Assembly: GCA_012523355.1 (NCBI GenBank)
Contig: JAAYIR010000040.1
Location: 1-44,494, forward strand
Length of the DNA stretch: 44,494 bases
Origin: a candidate division WS1 bacterium
GTDB lineage: Bacteria; Armatimonadota; Zipacnadia; Zipacnadales; Zipacnadaceae
Reading direction: 5' to 3'
Positions within the stretch are counted from its first letter, which is position 1; each line of letters starts with the position of its first letter. Below are positions 17,483-26,099 of this stretch, piece by piece. The position numbers and the translations under genes are program-made. The notes under the pieces were generated by a model, which worked only from the letters and a program-made list of their open reading frames with translations, was not told where the DNA came from and ran no database searches.

Positions 17483-18988
17483 ATGCCCCTCAAGATTGCG
17501 GTGATCGGCGCCGGGTCGGTGGGTTTCACGCGCGGCATGGTCCGCGATATCCTCTGCGTGCCCGAACTGCACGACACCCAGTTCACACTCCACGACATCA
17601 ACGAGAAGAACCTGGATATGGTCTACCAGCTCGTGAGACGCGATATCGAGGCGGCGGGTCTTCCGGCCTCGGTCAGCGCAACGCTGGACCGCCGCGAAGC
17701 CCTGAAGGACGCCAACTATGCCTTCTCTTTCGTGCGGGTCGGAGGGCTGGAGGCCTTCCAGAGCGACATTGAGATTCCCCTCAAGTATGGCGTAGACCAG
17801 TGCGTGGGGGACACACTGGCACCCGGCGGAATCATGTATGCCCAGCGCACAATTCCCGTGCTGCTGGACGTATGCAAGGACCTCTCCGAGGTCGCCGCGT
17901 CGGGCTGCCTGCTGCTGAACTACTCCAACCCCATGGCCATGAATACCTGGGCCTGCAACAAATACGGGTACGGAGTTCAGATGGTGGGGCTCTGTCATGG
18001 CGTAGAGGGTGGACACTGGCAGATCGCCAACGCGCTGGGTCTGGCCAAAGAAGAGGTAGACATCATCTGCGCAGGGATCAATCACCAGACCTGGTACGTC
18101 CAGGTTCGGCACAAAGGCCAGGACCTGACCGGGAAGCTGCTGGAGGCTTTTGAGAAGCACCCCGACATTAGCCGCACGGAGAAGGTGCGGATTGATATGC
18201 TGCGCCGCTTCGGGTACTACTCGACCGAGTCTAACGGACACCTGTCGGAGTACGTGTCCTGGTATCGCAAGCGGCCCGAGGAGATCGAGCAGTGGGTGGA
18301 CCTGAGTTCGTGGATCAATGGGGAGACCGGAGGGTACCTGCGGGTATGCCTGGAGGGGCGCCACTGGTTTGAACATGACTTCCCCCGTTGGCTCAAGGAG
18401 CCCCCCTGGACCTTTCGCCCCGAGGACCGCGGCCACGAGCGCGGCTCGTATATCATCGAGGGCCTGGAGACCGGTCGGGTGTACCGCGGGCATTTCAACG
18501 TGGTGAACCGCGGCTGTATCACCAACCTGCCGCCGGATTGCGTGGTGGAGGTCCCCGGTTACGTGGATGGTAACGGCATAAGCATCCCGCTGGTCGGGGA
18601 CCTGCCCCTGGGGTGTGCGGCGGTGTGCAACGCCTCCATCAGTGTACAGCGGCTGGCGGTGGAGGCGGCAGTGCACGGCGACGATACGCTGCTGCGGCAA
18701 GCGCTGCTGATGGATCCCTTGACCGGCGCCGTGTGCAATCCGCCGGAGGTCTGGCAGATGGCGGATGAATTGCTGGTCGCGCAGGCGGAGTGGCTGCCTC
18801 AGTACGGTCCGGCAATCGCCGCTGCCCGCGAGCGCCTGGAGAAGGGACGAGCGGAGGGGACGCTGCTCCCGACCCGTGAGTGGGAGGGGGCGGCGCGCCT
18901 GCCAGTCCGTTCCGTCGAGGAGCTGGAGGCGGAGGCCGAGAAGCAGCGCGCCCTGGCCGGCGAATCCGACAAGGCAAAGGCGGAATGA
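17483..18988 (+). CDS. GH4 family glycosidase (alpha-galactosidase/alpha-glucosidase-like)
   Basis: A 501-residue NAD+- and Mn2+-dependent glycosidase of family GH4, which works by oxidation at C3, elimination and reduction rather than by two carboxylates. Seen: N-terminal Rossmann GAGSVGFTR at residue 9, NYSNPMAMNTW, the metal-site Cys-His pair in GLCHGVEGGHW, and CAGINHQTWY. The C-terminal helical tail is rich in Glu/Arg/Lys. The ATG at 17483 follows AAGGGAGG. The stop overlaps the next ATG (ATGA), coupling it to a UroD-like gene. It lacks a signal peptide, so it should act on an imported sugar. Substrate specificity (galactoside, glucoside, glucuronide) is not decidable here. Confidence 0.9.
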   Translation: MPLKIAVIGAGSVGFTRGMVRDILCVPELHDTQFTLHDINEKNLDMVYQLVRRDIEAAGLPASVSATLDRREALKDANYAFSFVRVGGLEAFQSDIEIPLKYGVDQCVGDTLAPGGIMYAQRTIPVLLDVCKDLSEVAASGCLLLNYSNPMAMNTWACNKYGYGVQMVGLCHGVEGGHWQIANALGLAKEEVDIICAGINHQTWYVQVRHKGQDLTGKLLEAFEKHPDISRTEKVRIDMLRRFGYYSTESNGHLSEYVSWYRKRPEEIEQWVDLSSWINGETGGYLRVCLEGRHWFEHDFPRWLKEPPWTFRPEDRGHERGSYIIEGLETGRVYRGHFNVVNRGCITNLPPDCVVEVPGYVDGNGISIPLVGDLPLGCAAVCNASISVQRLAVEAAVHGDDTLLRQALLMDPLTGAVCNPPEVWQMADELLVAQAEWLPQYGPAIAAARERLEKGRAEGTLLPTREWEGAARLPVRSVEELEAEAEKQRALAGESDKAKAE

Positions 18989-20034
18989 CCATGTCTCTGT
19001 TCAGTACGGAGCGGCAGTTTCTGACCGATCTCTATGCTGGGCCTTTCCGGGGCCACGGTATCATCATGGACGCCGTACAGGAGCCCTCGCCCTTCCCCGG
19101 CGAGGATGTCGCCATGTCCCAGCGCCCCGTGCGCGACTGGCTCCCCTGGGCCGTCAGGTGCTTCGAGGCCTGGCAGAAGTGGCACGAGACTCTGGGTGAC
19201 GATGCTGTCCCCTTCGCCCGGATCGCGACCGGCACCGAGACCTTCGCCGCCGCCTTCGGGTGTGAGGTCCACTGGCACGAGGGCTCCCTGCCCTCCGCTC
19301 GTCCGCTCGTGACCACCGCCCGTGAGGCCGACGCTCTCCCCGAGCCGGACCTGTCCGCACAGCCGCTGGCGCGCATGCTGGAGATGGCCTCGCTGCTGGT
19401 GGAGGAGCTGGGCCCCGAGGTCCCCGTTGGGGGCATGGACTACCAGAGCCCCTTCGATGTGGCGGCGCTCATCTGGAACAAGCAGGACCTGTTCCTGGCG
19501 ATGTATGAGGCCCCGGAGGCGGTCCACGGCCTGGTCCGCAAGTGCCAGAACGTGCTGGAAAAGTACACCCGCGAGTTCCTGCGCCTCGTCCCCGACGCGA
19601 ATCTGTGCCACTGCCCACTGGCCTGGGCGCCGCCGGAGCTGGGCTTCTGGCTCTCCGAGGATGAGGCGGGAAGCCTGAGCGTGGCCATGTTTGAGGAGTT
19701 CTGCCTGCCGAGTCTGATCGAGCTGAGCAACCACTGGGGCGGGATGTTCCTGCACTGCTGCGCGACCGCAGACCACCAGTACGCCAGCTTTCGCAAGATC
19801 CCCCATCTACGCGCCCTGAACCGGGTCTTCCAGGCTCCCGGACCGCGCCCCGCGATTGAGGCCTTCGCCGGCGAGACAGTGCTGCTGGTGGCCTGGACCC
19901 CGGAGGAGGGTGTGCGGAATATGCTCCAGATGGCCCGCCCGGAGAGCCGGTTTCTCTTCAACATGGGCTCCCCCAGCCTGGAGGAGGCCCAGGCCCTCTA
20001 TGGTCGCCTGCGGGAGGCCTGCCCCCGTCTTTGA
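18985..20034 (+). CDS. UroD-superfamily protein (methyltransferase-like), first copy
   Basis: A 349-residue protein of the uroporphyrinogen decarboxylase superfamily. It is unlikely to be HemE: there are no haem genes around and the HemE substrate motifs are absent. The family also includes MtaA/CmuA-type cobamide methyltransferases that bind zinc via a His-x-Cys plus a later Cys. Here the central segment is MFLHCCATADHQ, giving His-x-Cys, but the region where the second Cys is expected reads FNMGSPSLEEA without Cys. The ATG overlaps the GH4 stop as ATGA, so the two proteins are made together. The reaction is unknown; I infer processing of a GH4 product or a methyl transfer linked to it. Confidence 0.8.
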   Translation: MTMSLFSTERQFLTDLYAGPFRGHGIIMDAVQEPSPFPGEDVAMSQRPVRDWLPWAVRCFEAWQKWHETLGDDAVPFARIATGTETFAAAFGCEVHWHEGSLPSARPLVTTAREADALPEPDLSAQPLARMLEMASLLVEELGPEVPVGGMDYQSPFDVAALIWNKQDLFLAMYEAPEAVHGLVRKCQNVLEKYTREFLRLVPDANLCHCPLAWAPPELGFWLSEDEAGSLSVAMFEEFCLPSLIELSNHWGGMFLHCCATADHQYASFRKIPHLRALNRVFQAPGPRPAIEAFAGETVLLVAWTPEEGVRNMLQMARPESRFLFNMGSPSLEEAQALYGRLREACPRL

Positions 20035-20088
20035 GTCTGGTGTCGGGGGGTAGGACGGGTGGCAACAGAGCGGGAGCGAGGGCAGAGT

Positions 20089-20131
20089 GGGCCGGCCTCG
20101 CGGCGCAGATGCGGCTCGTGCGGCCCCTCCA
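20089..20131 (-). repeat. GGAG-tagged hairpin, copy 4
   Basis: GGGCCGGCCTCGCGGC...GCTCGTGCGGCCCCTCCA, the second half of the composite repeat without its CTCACCCCC partner upstream; a GGCCTCACCCCC module instead follows at 20169. Orientation matches the other three copies. Confidence 0.65.
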
Positions 20132-20249
20132 GGAGGAGCGATAGGTCGAGAGTTGGGCGCGGGCGAAGGGCCTCACCCCCGGCCGTTGCGGGCGCGAAGG
20201 CTAGCGCGGGCCCAAGGCCCAAAGCAGGTAAGTCAGAAAGTCCCTCAGC

Positions 20250-20278
20250 TTGCCGCGTCGCGGCGGGCGTGTTAGACT
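20250..20278 (+). promoter_or_regulatory. Probable promoter for argG
   Basis: TTGCCG (20250-20255), 17-base spacer, TAGACT (20273-20278); each hexamer matches four of six consensus bases. The expected start near 20285 leaves a short leader before the AAGGAG at 20298. Confidence 0.4.
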
Positions 20279-20311
20279 GACCCCAATTCCCATTCCGAAG
20301 GAGCGTTTACC

Positions 20312-21508
20312 ATGGATAAGTGCGTGCTCGCCTATTCCGGAGGTCTGGATACCTCCGTCGCGGTCCAGTGGATTGCCGAGAAGTATGGGGTGGAGATAAT
20401 CGCCGTTGCGGTGGACGTCGGCGAGGAGAAGAACTACGAGGCCATCCGCCAGAAGGCCCTGCAGGTGGGGGCGGTTGAGTCTATCGTGGTGGACGCGCGG
20501 CAGGAATTCTTCGATGAATACCTGACCCGCGCCATCGCCGCGAATCTGATGTACGAGGGGCGGTATCCGGCCTTCACGGCGCTGGCGCGGCCGCTGTTGG
20601 CGAAGAAGCAGGCAGAAATCGCGCTGGAGCGCGGCGCGAAGTACCTCGCCCACGGCTGCACGGGGAAGGGCAACGACCAGGTGCGGTTCGAGGTGGCGTA
20701 TGCCGCACTCGCGCCGGGGACCGCGGTGATTGCCCCGGCCCGGGAGTGGGGCATGACCCGCGAGCAGGAGATTGATTACGCCGAGGCGCACGGCATCCCC
20801 GTGCCCGTAGGGAAGGCCAGCCCCTACTCCACCGACACCAATCTCTGGGGCCGCTCCATCGAGTGCGGCCAAATTGAGGACCCCTCTCTGGAAGGCCCGG
20901 CAGACGCCTGGCAGTGGACCGTGGACCCCGCAGCAGCGCCGGACGAACCGGCGTACGTGAAGATCACCTTTGAGCGAGGGGTTCCCGTGGCCCTCGACGG
21001 GAAGACCCTGCCTGGCGCGGAACTGGTCGCCACCCTGAATCAACTCGGCGGCGCGCACGGCGTGGGACGCATTGACATGGTCGAGAACCGGCTGGTGGGG
21101 ATCAAGTCCCGCGAGCTGTATGAGGCCCCGGCGGCGACCATCCTCCTGGAGGCCCACCGCGATCTCGAGGCTCTGACCCTGGATCGCGAGACGACTCATT
21201 TCAAGGCCCATCTGGAGCTGCGGTATTCTGAGCTGGTGTACTACGGCCTGTGGTTCACCCCCCTGCGGGAGGCGATTGACGCCTTCATGGCGGACACCCA
21301 GAAGCGGGTCAGTGGGGAGGTCACGGTGAAGCTCTTCAAAGGCCGGGCGCAGGCAGTAGCCCGCGAGAGCGAGCGCAGCCTGTACGACTTCGCGCTGGCG
21401 ACCTATGACGAGGGGGACATCTTCGACCCCTCGGACAGCCCGGGGTTCATCCACCTGTGGGGCCTGCCGGCCAAGATCACCGCGCGGGTGGACCGGGAGG
21501 CGAAGTAG
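20312..21508 (+). CDS. argG: Argininosuccinate synthase
   Basis: Cytosolic enzyme (398 residues, usual length about 400) joining citrulline and aspartate with ATP, the penultimate step of arginine synthesis. The ATP PP-motif SGGLDTS is at 9-15. Family blocks follow: YLAHGCTGKGNDQVRFE, PAREWGMTREQEIDYA, YSTDTNLWGRSIE, GRIDMVENRLVGIKSRELYE and ETTHFKA. AAGGAG lies 8 bases before the ATG. A promoter-like sequence sits just upstream. The GNAT gene starts 35 bases after its stop and is probably co-transcribed. No other arg genes are in the window. Confidence 0.97.
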   Translation: MDKCVLAYSGGLDTSVAVQWIAEKYGVEIIAVAVDVGEEKNYEAIRQKALQVGAVESIVVDARQEFFDEYLTRAIAANLMYEGRYPAFTALARPLLAKKQAEIALERGAKYLAHGCTGKGNDQVRFEVAYAALAPGTAVIAPAREWGMTREQEIDYAEAHGIPVPVGKASPYSTDTNLWGRSIECGQIEDPSLEGPADAWQWTVDPAAAPDEPAYVKITFERGVPVALDGKTLPGAELVATLNQLGGAHGVGRIDMVENRLVGIKSRELYEAPAATILLEAHRDLEALTLDRETTHFKAHLELRYSELVYYGLWFTPLREAIDAFMADTQKRVSGEVTVKLFKGRAQAVARESERSLYDFALATYDEGDIFDPSDSPGFIHLWGLPAKITARVDREAK

Positions 21509-21543
21509 GAGCGAGCCGGCGGAACAGAGGCGAGGCGACGCCC

Positions 21544-22506
21544 ATGGAGCCACGAGTGGAAACCTACGGCGGAGCGCGGTGGGAGCCGGTCGCGCACCTC
21601 CTCAACGAGGCCTATTCGGAACGCTGGTCCCTGCCCCCGTTGAACATCTATGGCCCGGACTGGGAGCCGGTCAGCGCGGAGAAGCTGGAGGAGGAGGTCC
21701 GGGAGGGGCGGCTGGCGCGGGAGGGGCTGTTCGCGGCCACGGAGGGAGAGCGTCTACTGAGCCTGGCGGGGGGACGGATGGTCGGGGAGGGCGAGGAGCG
21801 GGCACTAGAAGTCATGTACGTGGCTACGCGGCGGGAACGGCGCCGCCAGCACCTGGCCGCTGCCTGCCTGGAGGCGCTGGAGACCTGGGGGCGGGAGCAG
21901 GGGGCAGGGCGCGCGCGCATCGGGCGGGTGGATAGTCGGCTGGAGTCCGCCTGCGCGTTCCTGGAGGCTCAGGGCTACACCTGCGGCGATCACGACCAGA
22001 TGAGCATCACCATGGCGGCGGAGGCCAGCGAGTACCAGCCCTTGCCGGTCGAGTTGCCTCCCGGCTGCCGGCTGGTGCAGTTTCGGCCCGGAGTGGATGA
22101 ACAGGACTGGGCGGAGCTGCGCAATACAGTCTTTGGCGAGCCGGAATGGACGCCGGAACAGTTCCGGGAGCGTTTCGAGAACCAGCCCTTCTTCGACCCG
22201 CGCGGGTGGGTTTTCGTGGAGAATGAGCAGGGTCGGAAGATAGCGATGTCGGGGATCGTCGTCGCCCGTGATGAGACGGAGCGGGTTACCGGTGCCTGTG
22301 TGGAGTGGGTGGGGGCCTTGCCCGAATACCGGGGGAAGAAGTTGGGTCAGGCCGTGGTGGTGTCGTGCCTCAACTTCGCGAAGCAGTTCGAGCCGGAGCC
22401 GCTGGTCCTGATCACCCAATACTTCCGTACGCCCGCGGTGGGGCTGTACAAGAAGCTCGGCTTTCGGGTAGCGAGAGAGCTACGGCCTTACGAGAAAAAG
22501 CTCTAG
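21544..22506 (+). CDS. Tandem GNAT-domain N-acetyltransferase
   Basis: A 320-residue protein with two GNAT folds. The first (about 1-150) has LEVMYVATRRERRRQHLAAA as its acetyl-CoA-binding turn and FLEAQGYTC as the usual C-terminal strand. The second (about 165-320) has VEWVGALPEYRGKKLGQAVV and TPAVGLYKKLGFRVARE. The second carries the better-preserved Q/RxxGxG/A-type loop, so the first may be structural. The double layout is like mycothiol synthase MshD but no other thiol-cofactor genes are present; substrate is unknown. The ATG at 21544 is the only start between the argG stop and the conserved region. Confidence 0.8.
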   Translation: MEPRVETYGGARWEPVAHLLNEAYSERWSLPPLNIYGPDWEPVSAEKLEEEVREGRLAREGLFAATEGERLLSLAGGRMVGEGEERALEVMYVATRRERRRQHLAAACLEALETWGREQGAGRARIGRVDSRLESACAFLEAQGYTCGDHDQMSITMAAEASEYQPLPVELPPGCRLVQFRPGVDEQDWAELRNTVFGEPEWTPEQFRERFENQPFFDPRGWVFVENEQGRKIAMSGIVVARDETERVTGACVEWVGALPEYRGKKLGQAVVVSCLNFAKQFEPEPLVLITQYFRTPAVGLYKKLGFRVARELRPYEKKL

Positions 22507-22521
22507 CTGCGACACTGCGCT

Positions 22522-22854
22522 TCAAGTCTCGTTGCGGTCGCGTATCTTGCGCCAGAGCCAGCCGAGACCGAGACCCAGGGCGAGAAAAACCAGCGCGTCG
22601 AGAAAGAGCACCCCGGGGCGGTACAGCCCCACGTACTCGCCGACCGGATCCACCCGCACCGTCCAGCGAAAGAACAGCCAGAGCAGACCGATCCCCGACG
22701 CCACCAGCCCCAGGAAGAGCCCCTGCCAGGCGGCCTGCCGGCGGTGGAACAGGCCCCGGACCAGCGCGCCGAGAAACAGGCCGACGGGCGCGCCTCCCAG
22801 GGTAACCCAGAGCACCAGCGTATCCATTTGTTGCAGCGTGATGATCTCGCGCAT
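22522..22854 (-). CDS. Small membrane protein, three predicted transmembrane segments
   Basis: A product of about 110 residues with three hydrophobic stretches (VLWVTLGGAPVGLFLGALV, AWQGLFLGLVASGIGLLWLF, VLFLDALVFLALGLGLGWLW) and a basic C-terminus (WRKIRDRNET), consistent with an inner-membrane protein. The start is uncertain: ATG 22854 or ATG 22827 both lack a clear Shine-Dalgarno. It converges on the GNAT gene with 15 bases between stops and follows the glycosidase-like gene on the same strand. No family is recognised; the hydrophobic pattern is the main reason to believe it is real. Confidence 0.55.
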   Translation of the reverse strand: MREIITLQQMDTLVLWVTLGGAPVGLFLGALVRGLFHRRQAAWQGLFLGLVASGIGLLWLFFRWTVRVDPVGEYVGLYRPGVLFLDALVFLALGLGLGWLWRKIRDRNET

Positions 22855-22928
22855 GGGCCGGTGCCGAAGGTGTTCGCTGTGTGAAGGGCTGGAACCTGCC
22901 AGACAGGGGATAGCCCCCGCCCGTCTGC

Positions 22929-24947
22929 TCACTCCGCAGACGGTTCCTTCACCAGCAGCTCCACGACGGTCACGCCCTGACCGGGGACCCGCACGCTGAA
23001 CCGCGACCCCTCCGGCCGCACGGTGACGGAGGGGAAGGAGGTCAAGATCCGCACTGCGCTCAGCGGCGCTCCCGCCTCCACCTCCGGACGGCGGTAGAAG
23101 GGCGTATGGTTCTTAAGCGCCACCCGCAGCCGGCCCGGCTCCTGCTCGACAGCCATCAGGGTAACGTTTTCTCTCTCACTGAGCAGCCGGGGCGGCCCCG
23201 CGAGGTTGATGAGCGCCTCTGCGCATGCCGCCAGGAACCCCTCCGACACCGGCCAGGACGTCAGGTCGCTCCAGTAGCCCGGGGCCTCTGGCCAGTCGGC
23301 GCGCTCCGCAGGTGGCTCCGGCAGGTGCGGCGCCGGGGGGACCGCGGGCGCTGGGGGGCTGGCGCCATGCACCCGGCAGGTCAGCCGCGCCTTGGTGACC
23401 ACATCCGCGATGCGACAGTCGGCCTCGCGCAGACCCTCCGTCTCGCGCCCGATCATGACCACCGGGCCTCCCGGGTAGCCTTCCACCTGCGCGCGTTCCT
23501 CGGCCGTAAGCAGCTGGTCATTCAGGACCAGCAGCGGCCCGCGTGCCGCCGCAGTGCCCTCCGGGTGGACCAGCGCTTGTATGGGCACACCGCGCGCCAT
23601 TAACCCCGAGAGCAATCGGTGGGTCGTCGCCCCGCCACTGAGCAGGTAGTCCTCAATCTCCCGCTCCACTGCCTTCTCCGGCCACACCAGGGTGACGCCC
23701 AGGGCCCGCTGGGGGAGGGCGTCAAAGGCTAGCCGCCACCGCTCCCGCATCCAGGCCCAGTCCTGGGCGCTCAGGCCATCGCCCAGGCAGGCCAGTGGCC
23801 CGTCTGCCGCTGGCTGCAGCCCGCCGTCCGCGCGCAGCCGGTAGAGGTTGGCCAGGGCGTAGATCTCGCGTTCCAACAGGGAGGGCACATGGTGGATCGC
23901 GTCCCATTCCTCCACCACGTCGTGCGTGTTCTGCAGAAAGACGATGGTGGACTCCGGCAGGTGCCCACGGGTGAGTAGTAGCCCGGCGAGGAAGTCATAG
24001 TGCCGCACCGGGTCTGCCGCCCCCGGTCGCGAGTTCATGGCCAGGCCTGCCGTCACAGTGCACATCAGGAACTTGTCCACGCCCGCGGCAGCGAGGCGTC
24101 CGTAGTCAATCCCGCCGATGTAGAGCGACTCCAGCGGCGCGCGCGTCCCTGCGTTAACCAGCGCGCGCTTCCCCGCAGCGTGCAGCGCGGTCATCGCCTT
24201 GCGCCAGAACTGCTCCCAGCGCTGGGCATTGAACTGGATCCACGCCAGCCGCTCATGCCGCCAGACCCACGCAGCCCGGGCCCGAAGGCGTTCCAGGTCT
24301 GAGCCACAGGGGCTGGCCACCGGCTCCGGTAGCTCTCGGGGTAGCCACTCGGCAAACTGCGCCGTCACGCCGTCGGAGAAGGAAAGGTTGTAGAGGTAGC
24401 CGGGCAGCGGCCCCCAGCCGTCGGCGGCGTGCCAGCCGTCGAAGCCGTAGTACTCCAGAGTCTCGACCAACTGGGGAAGAAAGTAGTCCTCCAGCAAAGT
24501 ACCATCCGCGAGGCGCCCGAAGGCATCCACAGCCGGGAAGGGGCCGTCGTCGCCATAGACCAGCCAGGTCTCGGGATGGTCGCTCAGCCACTCGTGATGC
24601 GACTGGTTGTGGTACAGGAGCGTAAAGACGCTGAGGAAGACCTGCACGCCACGCTCCTGCAGGTTGGCGATCAGTCTCTGCAACTGGCGGTTAGTCCAGA
24701 CCTGGCGCTGGCGCTGGGGGTTGAACTCGTGCCCGTCCCGGGAGCAGAACTCCGGCGGCAGCTCGCGCTCGTCAGGGATGCTCTCATGGCCCAGGATGAA
24801 ATCCGGGGAAGCCAGGAGCAGGGAGATGGCCTGGGGCGTAAAGCCGGTGGTCTCCAGGTACTCGCTCACGCCCAGGTCGGGCTGGCGGATGTCAAAGCCG
24901 ATCAGCTCCGTCCAGATCCAGCGCTCGTGGGGTCGTTCTGTATGCAT
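22929..24947 (-). CDS. Glycoside hydrolase-like TIM-barrel protein with GATase-like domain
   Basis: A 672-residue protein without a signal peptide. The first 400 residues look like a GH-type (beta/alpha)8 barrel: DFILGHESIPDERELPP, VQVFLSVFTLLYHN, YGFDGWHAADGWGPLPG, RALVNAGTRAPLESLYIGGI. Asp and Glu at strand ends could be catalytic. Around 500-570 lies a Rossmann-like segment (MARGVPIQALVHPEG, GPLLVLNDQLLTAEERAQV) like the trimerisation domain of GH42 beta-galactosidases, and the C-terminus is a beta-sandwich (VTVRPEGSRFSVRVPGQG). I cannot place it in a numbered GH family. The ATG at 24947 follows GGAGG. Its start lies 25 bases beyond the stop of the Gfo/Idh/MocA gene, making it the probable last large gene of the leftward operon. 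Confidence 0.7.
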   Translation of the reverse strand: MHTERPHERWIWTELIGFDIRQPDLGVSEYLETTGFTPQAISLLLASPDFILGHESIPDERELPPEFCSRDGHEFNPQRQRQVWTNRQLQRLIANLQERGVQVFLSVFTLLYHNQSHHEWLSDHPETWLVYGDDGPFPAVDAFGRLADGTLLEDYFLPQLVETLEYYGFDGWHAADGWGPLPGYLYNLSFSDGVTAQFAEWLPRELPEPVASPCGSDLERLRARAAWVWRHERLAWIQFNAQRWEQFWRKAMTALHAAGKRALVNAGTRAPLESLYIGGIDYGRLAAAGVDKFLMCTVTAGLAMNSRPGAADPVRHYDFLAGLLLTRGHLPESTIVFLQNTHDVVEEWDAIHHVPSLLEREIYALANLYRLRADGGLQPAADGPLACLGDGLSAQDWAWMRERWRLAFDALPQRALGVTLVWPEKAVEREIEDYLLSGGATTHRLLSGLMARGVPIQALVHPEGTAAARGPLLVLNDQLLTAEERAQVEGYPGGPVVMIGRETEGLREADCRIADVVTKARLTCRVHGASPPAPAVPPAPHLPEPPAERADWPEAPGYWSDLTSWPVSEGFLAACAEALINLAGPPRLLSERENVTLMAVEQEPGRLRVALKNHTPFYRRPEVEAGAPLSAVRILTSFPSVTVRPEGSRFSVRVPGQGVTVVELLVKEPSAE

Positions 24948-24972
24948 TGAGCGCGCCTCCGGGCTGCGAACC

Positions 24973-26085
24973 TCACCTGCCGGCCAGTGAGGGAGGCAAG
25001 GTGTAGTCCACTTCGACGCGGCGGAAGTCCTCCCGGGCAGATTGATCCGCCGCCAGGCAGACCATGTGGCTCTTCCAGGCATCCACGGGGTCCTGAACCG
25101 GCGGGCGATCGGTGGCGCAGCGGCGGATGAACTCTCGCCGCATCTTATCCGAGTCATGGTAGAAGCCATACGCCGTCCGGCGGTAGTCCTCGGTCTTCTC
25201 ATGGATCACCCGCCGCCCCCCGGAACCGGGGGGCCATTCCTCGTGGCGGTGAATCATGATCGCCGGGGTGACGAAGTCCACGGCGATGGAGCCTCCGGTC
25301 AGCGTGAAAATCATGGACATGTCGTGGCCCATGGACCGCATGTACTCGACCTCGTCGGACCACTCCCCGGCTCGTACCGGCACTGCGCTGTGCGTGTGAC
25401 TATCCAGTACGGTAGCCAGCACGCCGTTATCCATGAACAGCTGCAGGCAGATATTGTCCGGATACTCATACTGGGGCAGCACGTTGGGCCCCACCGTAGA
25501 CTGCACAGACTGGACCTCCCCACCAAAGAACCGACAGATATCAATATAGTGGATGGTGCACTCCAGCAGGTGCCCTCCGCTCTTGTCTGCGCGGATGCGC
25601 CAGGAATCACCGCTGGCGGACTCTTGCCACGCTCCCTGGTGATGGAGGTACTCAATCCTGCGCAGCTCACCGTACTCCCCGCTGGTCAGCAGGCTCTGGA
25701 CCCGCTCCACACAGGGGGACACCCGGATTTCAAAGTCAATCCCGAGGTTCCGGCCACTTCGCTGCCAGGCCTCCAGAATCTGGTCACACTCCTCGCGGCT
25801 GACGCCCATGGGCTTCTCGAGAAACACATGCTTGCCCGCGTCCAGGGCGGTCACCGCCATCTCCCTGTGGACAAAGTTCGGGGAGGAGATGACTACCAGG
25901 TCCAGATCCGCCTCACGCAGCATCTGGCGGTAGTCGGTGAATATCGCCACCGCCGGATGCTTTTCGTGGTACGCGGCCAGCTTCGCCTCGTTCACGTCGC
26001 AAGCGGCGACGGTGGTACATTCCGGCTCCTCGTAGTGCAGCAGCCAGCCGATAAACCCGATCTTCAGTTGTTCTGTCGAGGCCAT
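24973..26085 (-). CDS. Gfo/Idh/MocA-family oxidoreductase with shortened N-terminus
   Basis: NAD(P)-dependent sugar dehydrogenase family, 370 residues. Typical blocks are seen: LDLVVISSPNFVHREMA, AGKHVFLEKPMG near residue 95, and the C-terminal substrate domain (ADKSGGHLLECTIHYIDICR with the catalytic-type His). Unusually, strand 1 (KIGFIG) runs directly into WLLHYEEPECTTVAACDV, so 11 to 13 residues that normally hold the GxGxxG dinucleotide loop and first helix are missing, in frame. The protein may therefore not bind NAD in the usual way, or the locus carries a deletion. GGAG precedes the ATG. It lies 14 bases from the ceramidase-like gene upstream. Confidence 0.87.
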   Translation of the reverse strand: MASTEQLKIGFIGWLLHYEEPECTTVAACDVNEAKLAAYHEKHPAVAIFTDYRQMLREADLDLVVISSPNFVHREMAVTALDAGKHVFLEKPMGVSREECDQILEAWQRSGRNLGIDFEIRVSPCVERVQSLLTSGEYGELRRIEYLHHQGAWQESASGDSWRIRADKSGGHLLECTIHYIDICRFFGGEVQSVQSTVGPNVLPQYEYPDNICLQLFMDNGVLATVLDSHTHSAVPVRAGEWSDEVEYMRSMGHDMSMIFTLTGGSIAVDFVTPAIMIHRHEEWPPGSGGRRVIHEKTEDYRRTAYGFYHDSDKMRREFIRRCATDRPPVQDPVDAWKSHMVCLAADQSAREDFRRVEVDYTLPPSLAGR

Positions 26086-26099
26086 AAAATCATCTCCAG

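Noticed and set aside
17465-18700. 411-codon minus-strand open frame opposite GH4
   Set aside because: Shadow of the GH4 reading frame; GH4 motifs and the ATGA coupling support the plus strand.
18985-20034. HemE (uroporphyrinogen decarboxylase of haem synthesis)
   Set aside because: No haem genes nearby, three paralogues in sugar-type contexts, and substrate motifs differ.
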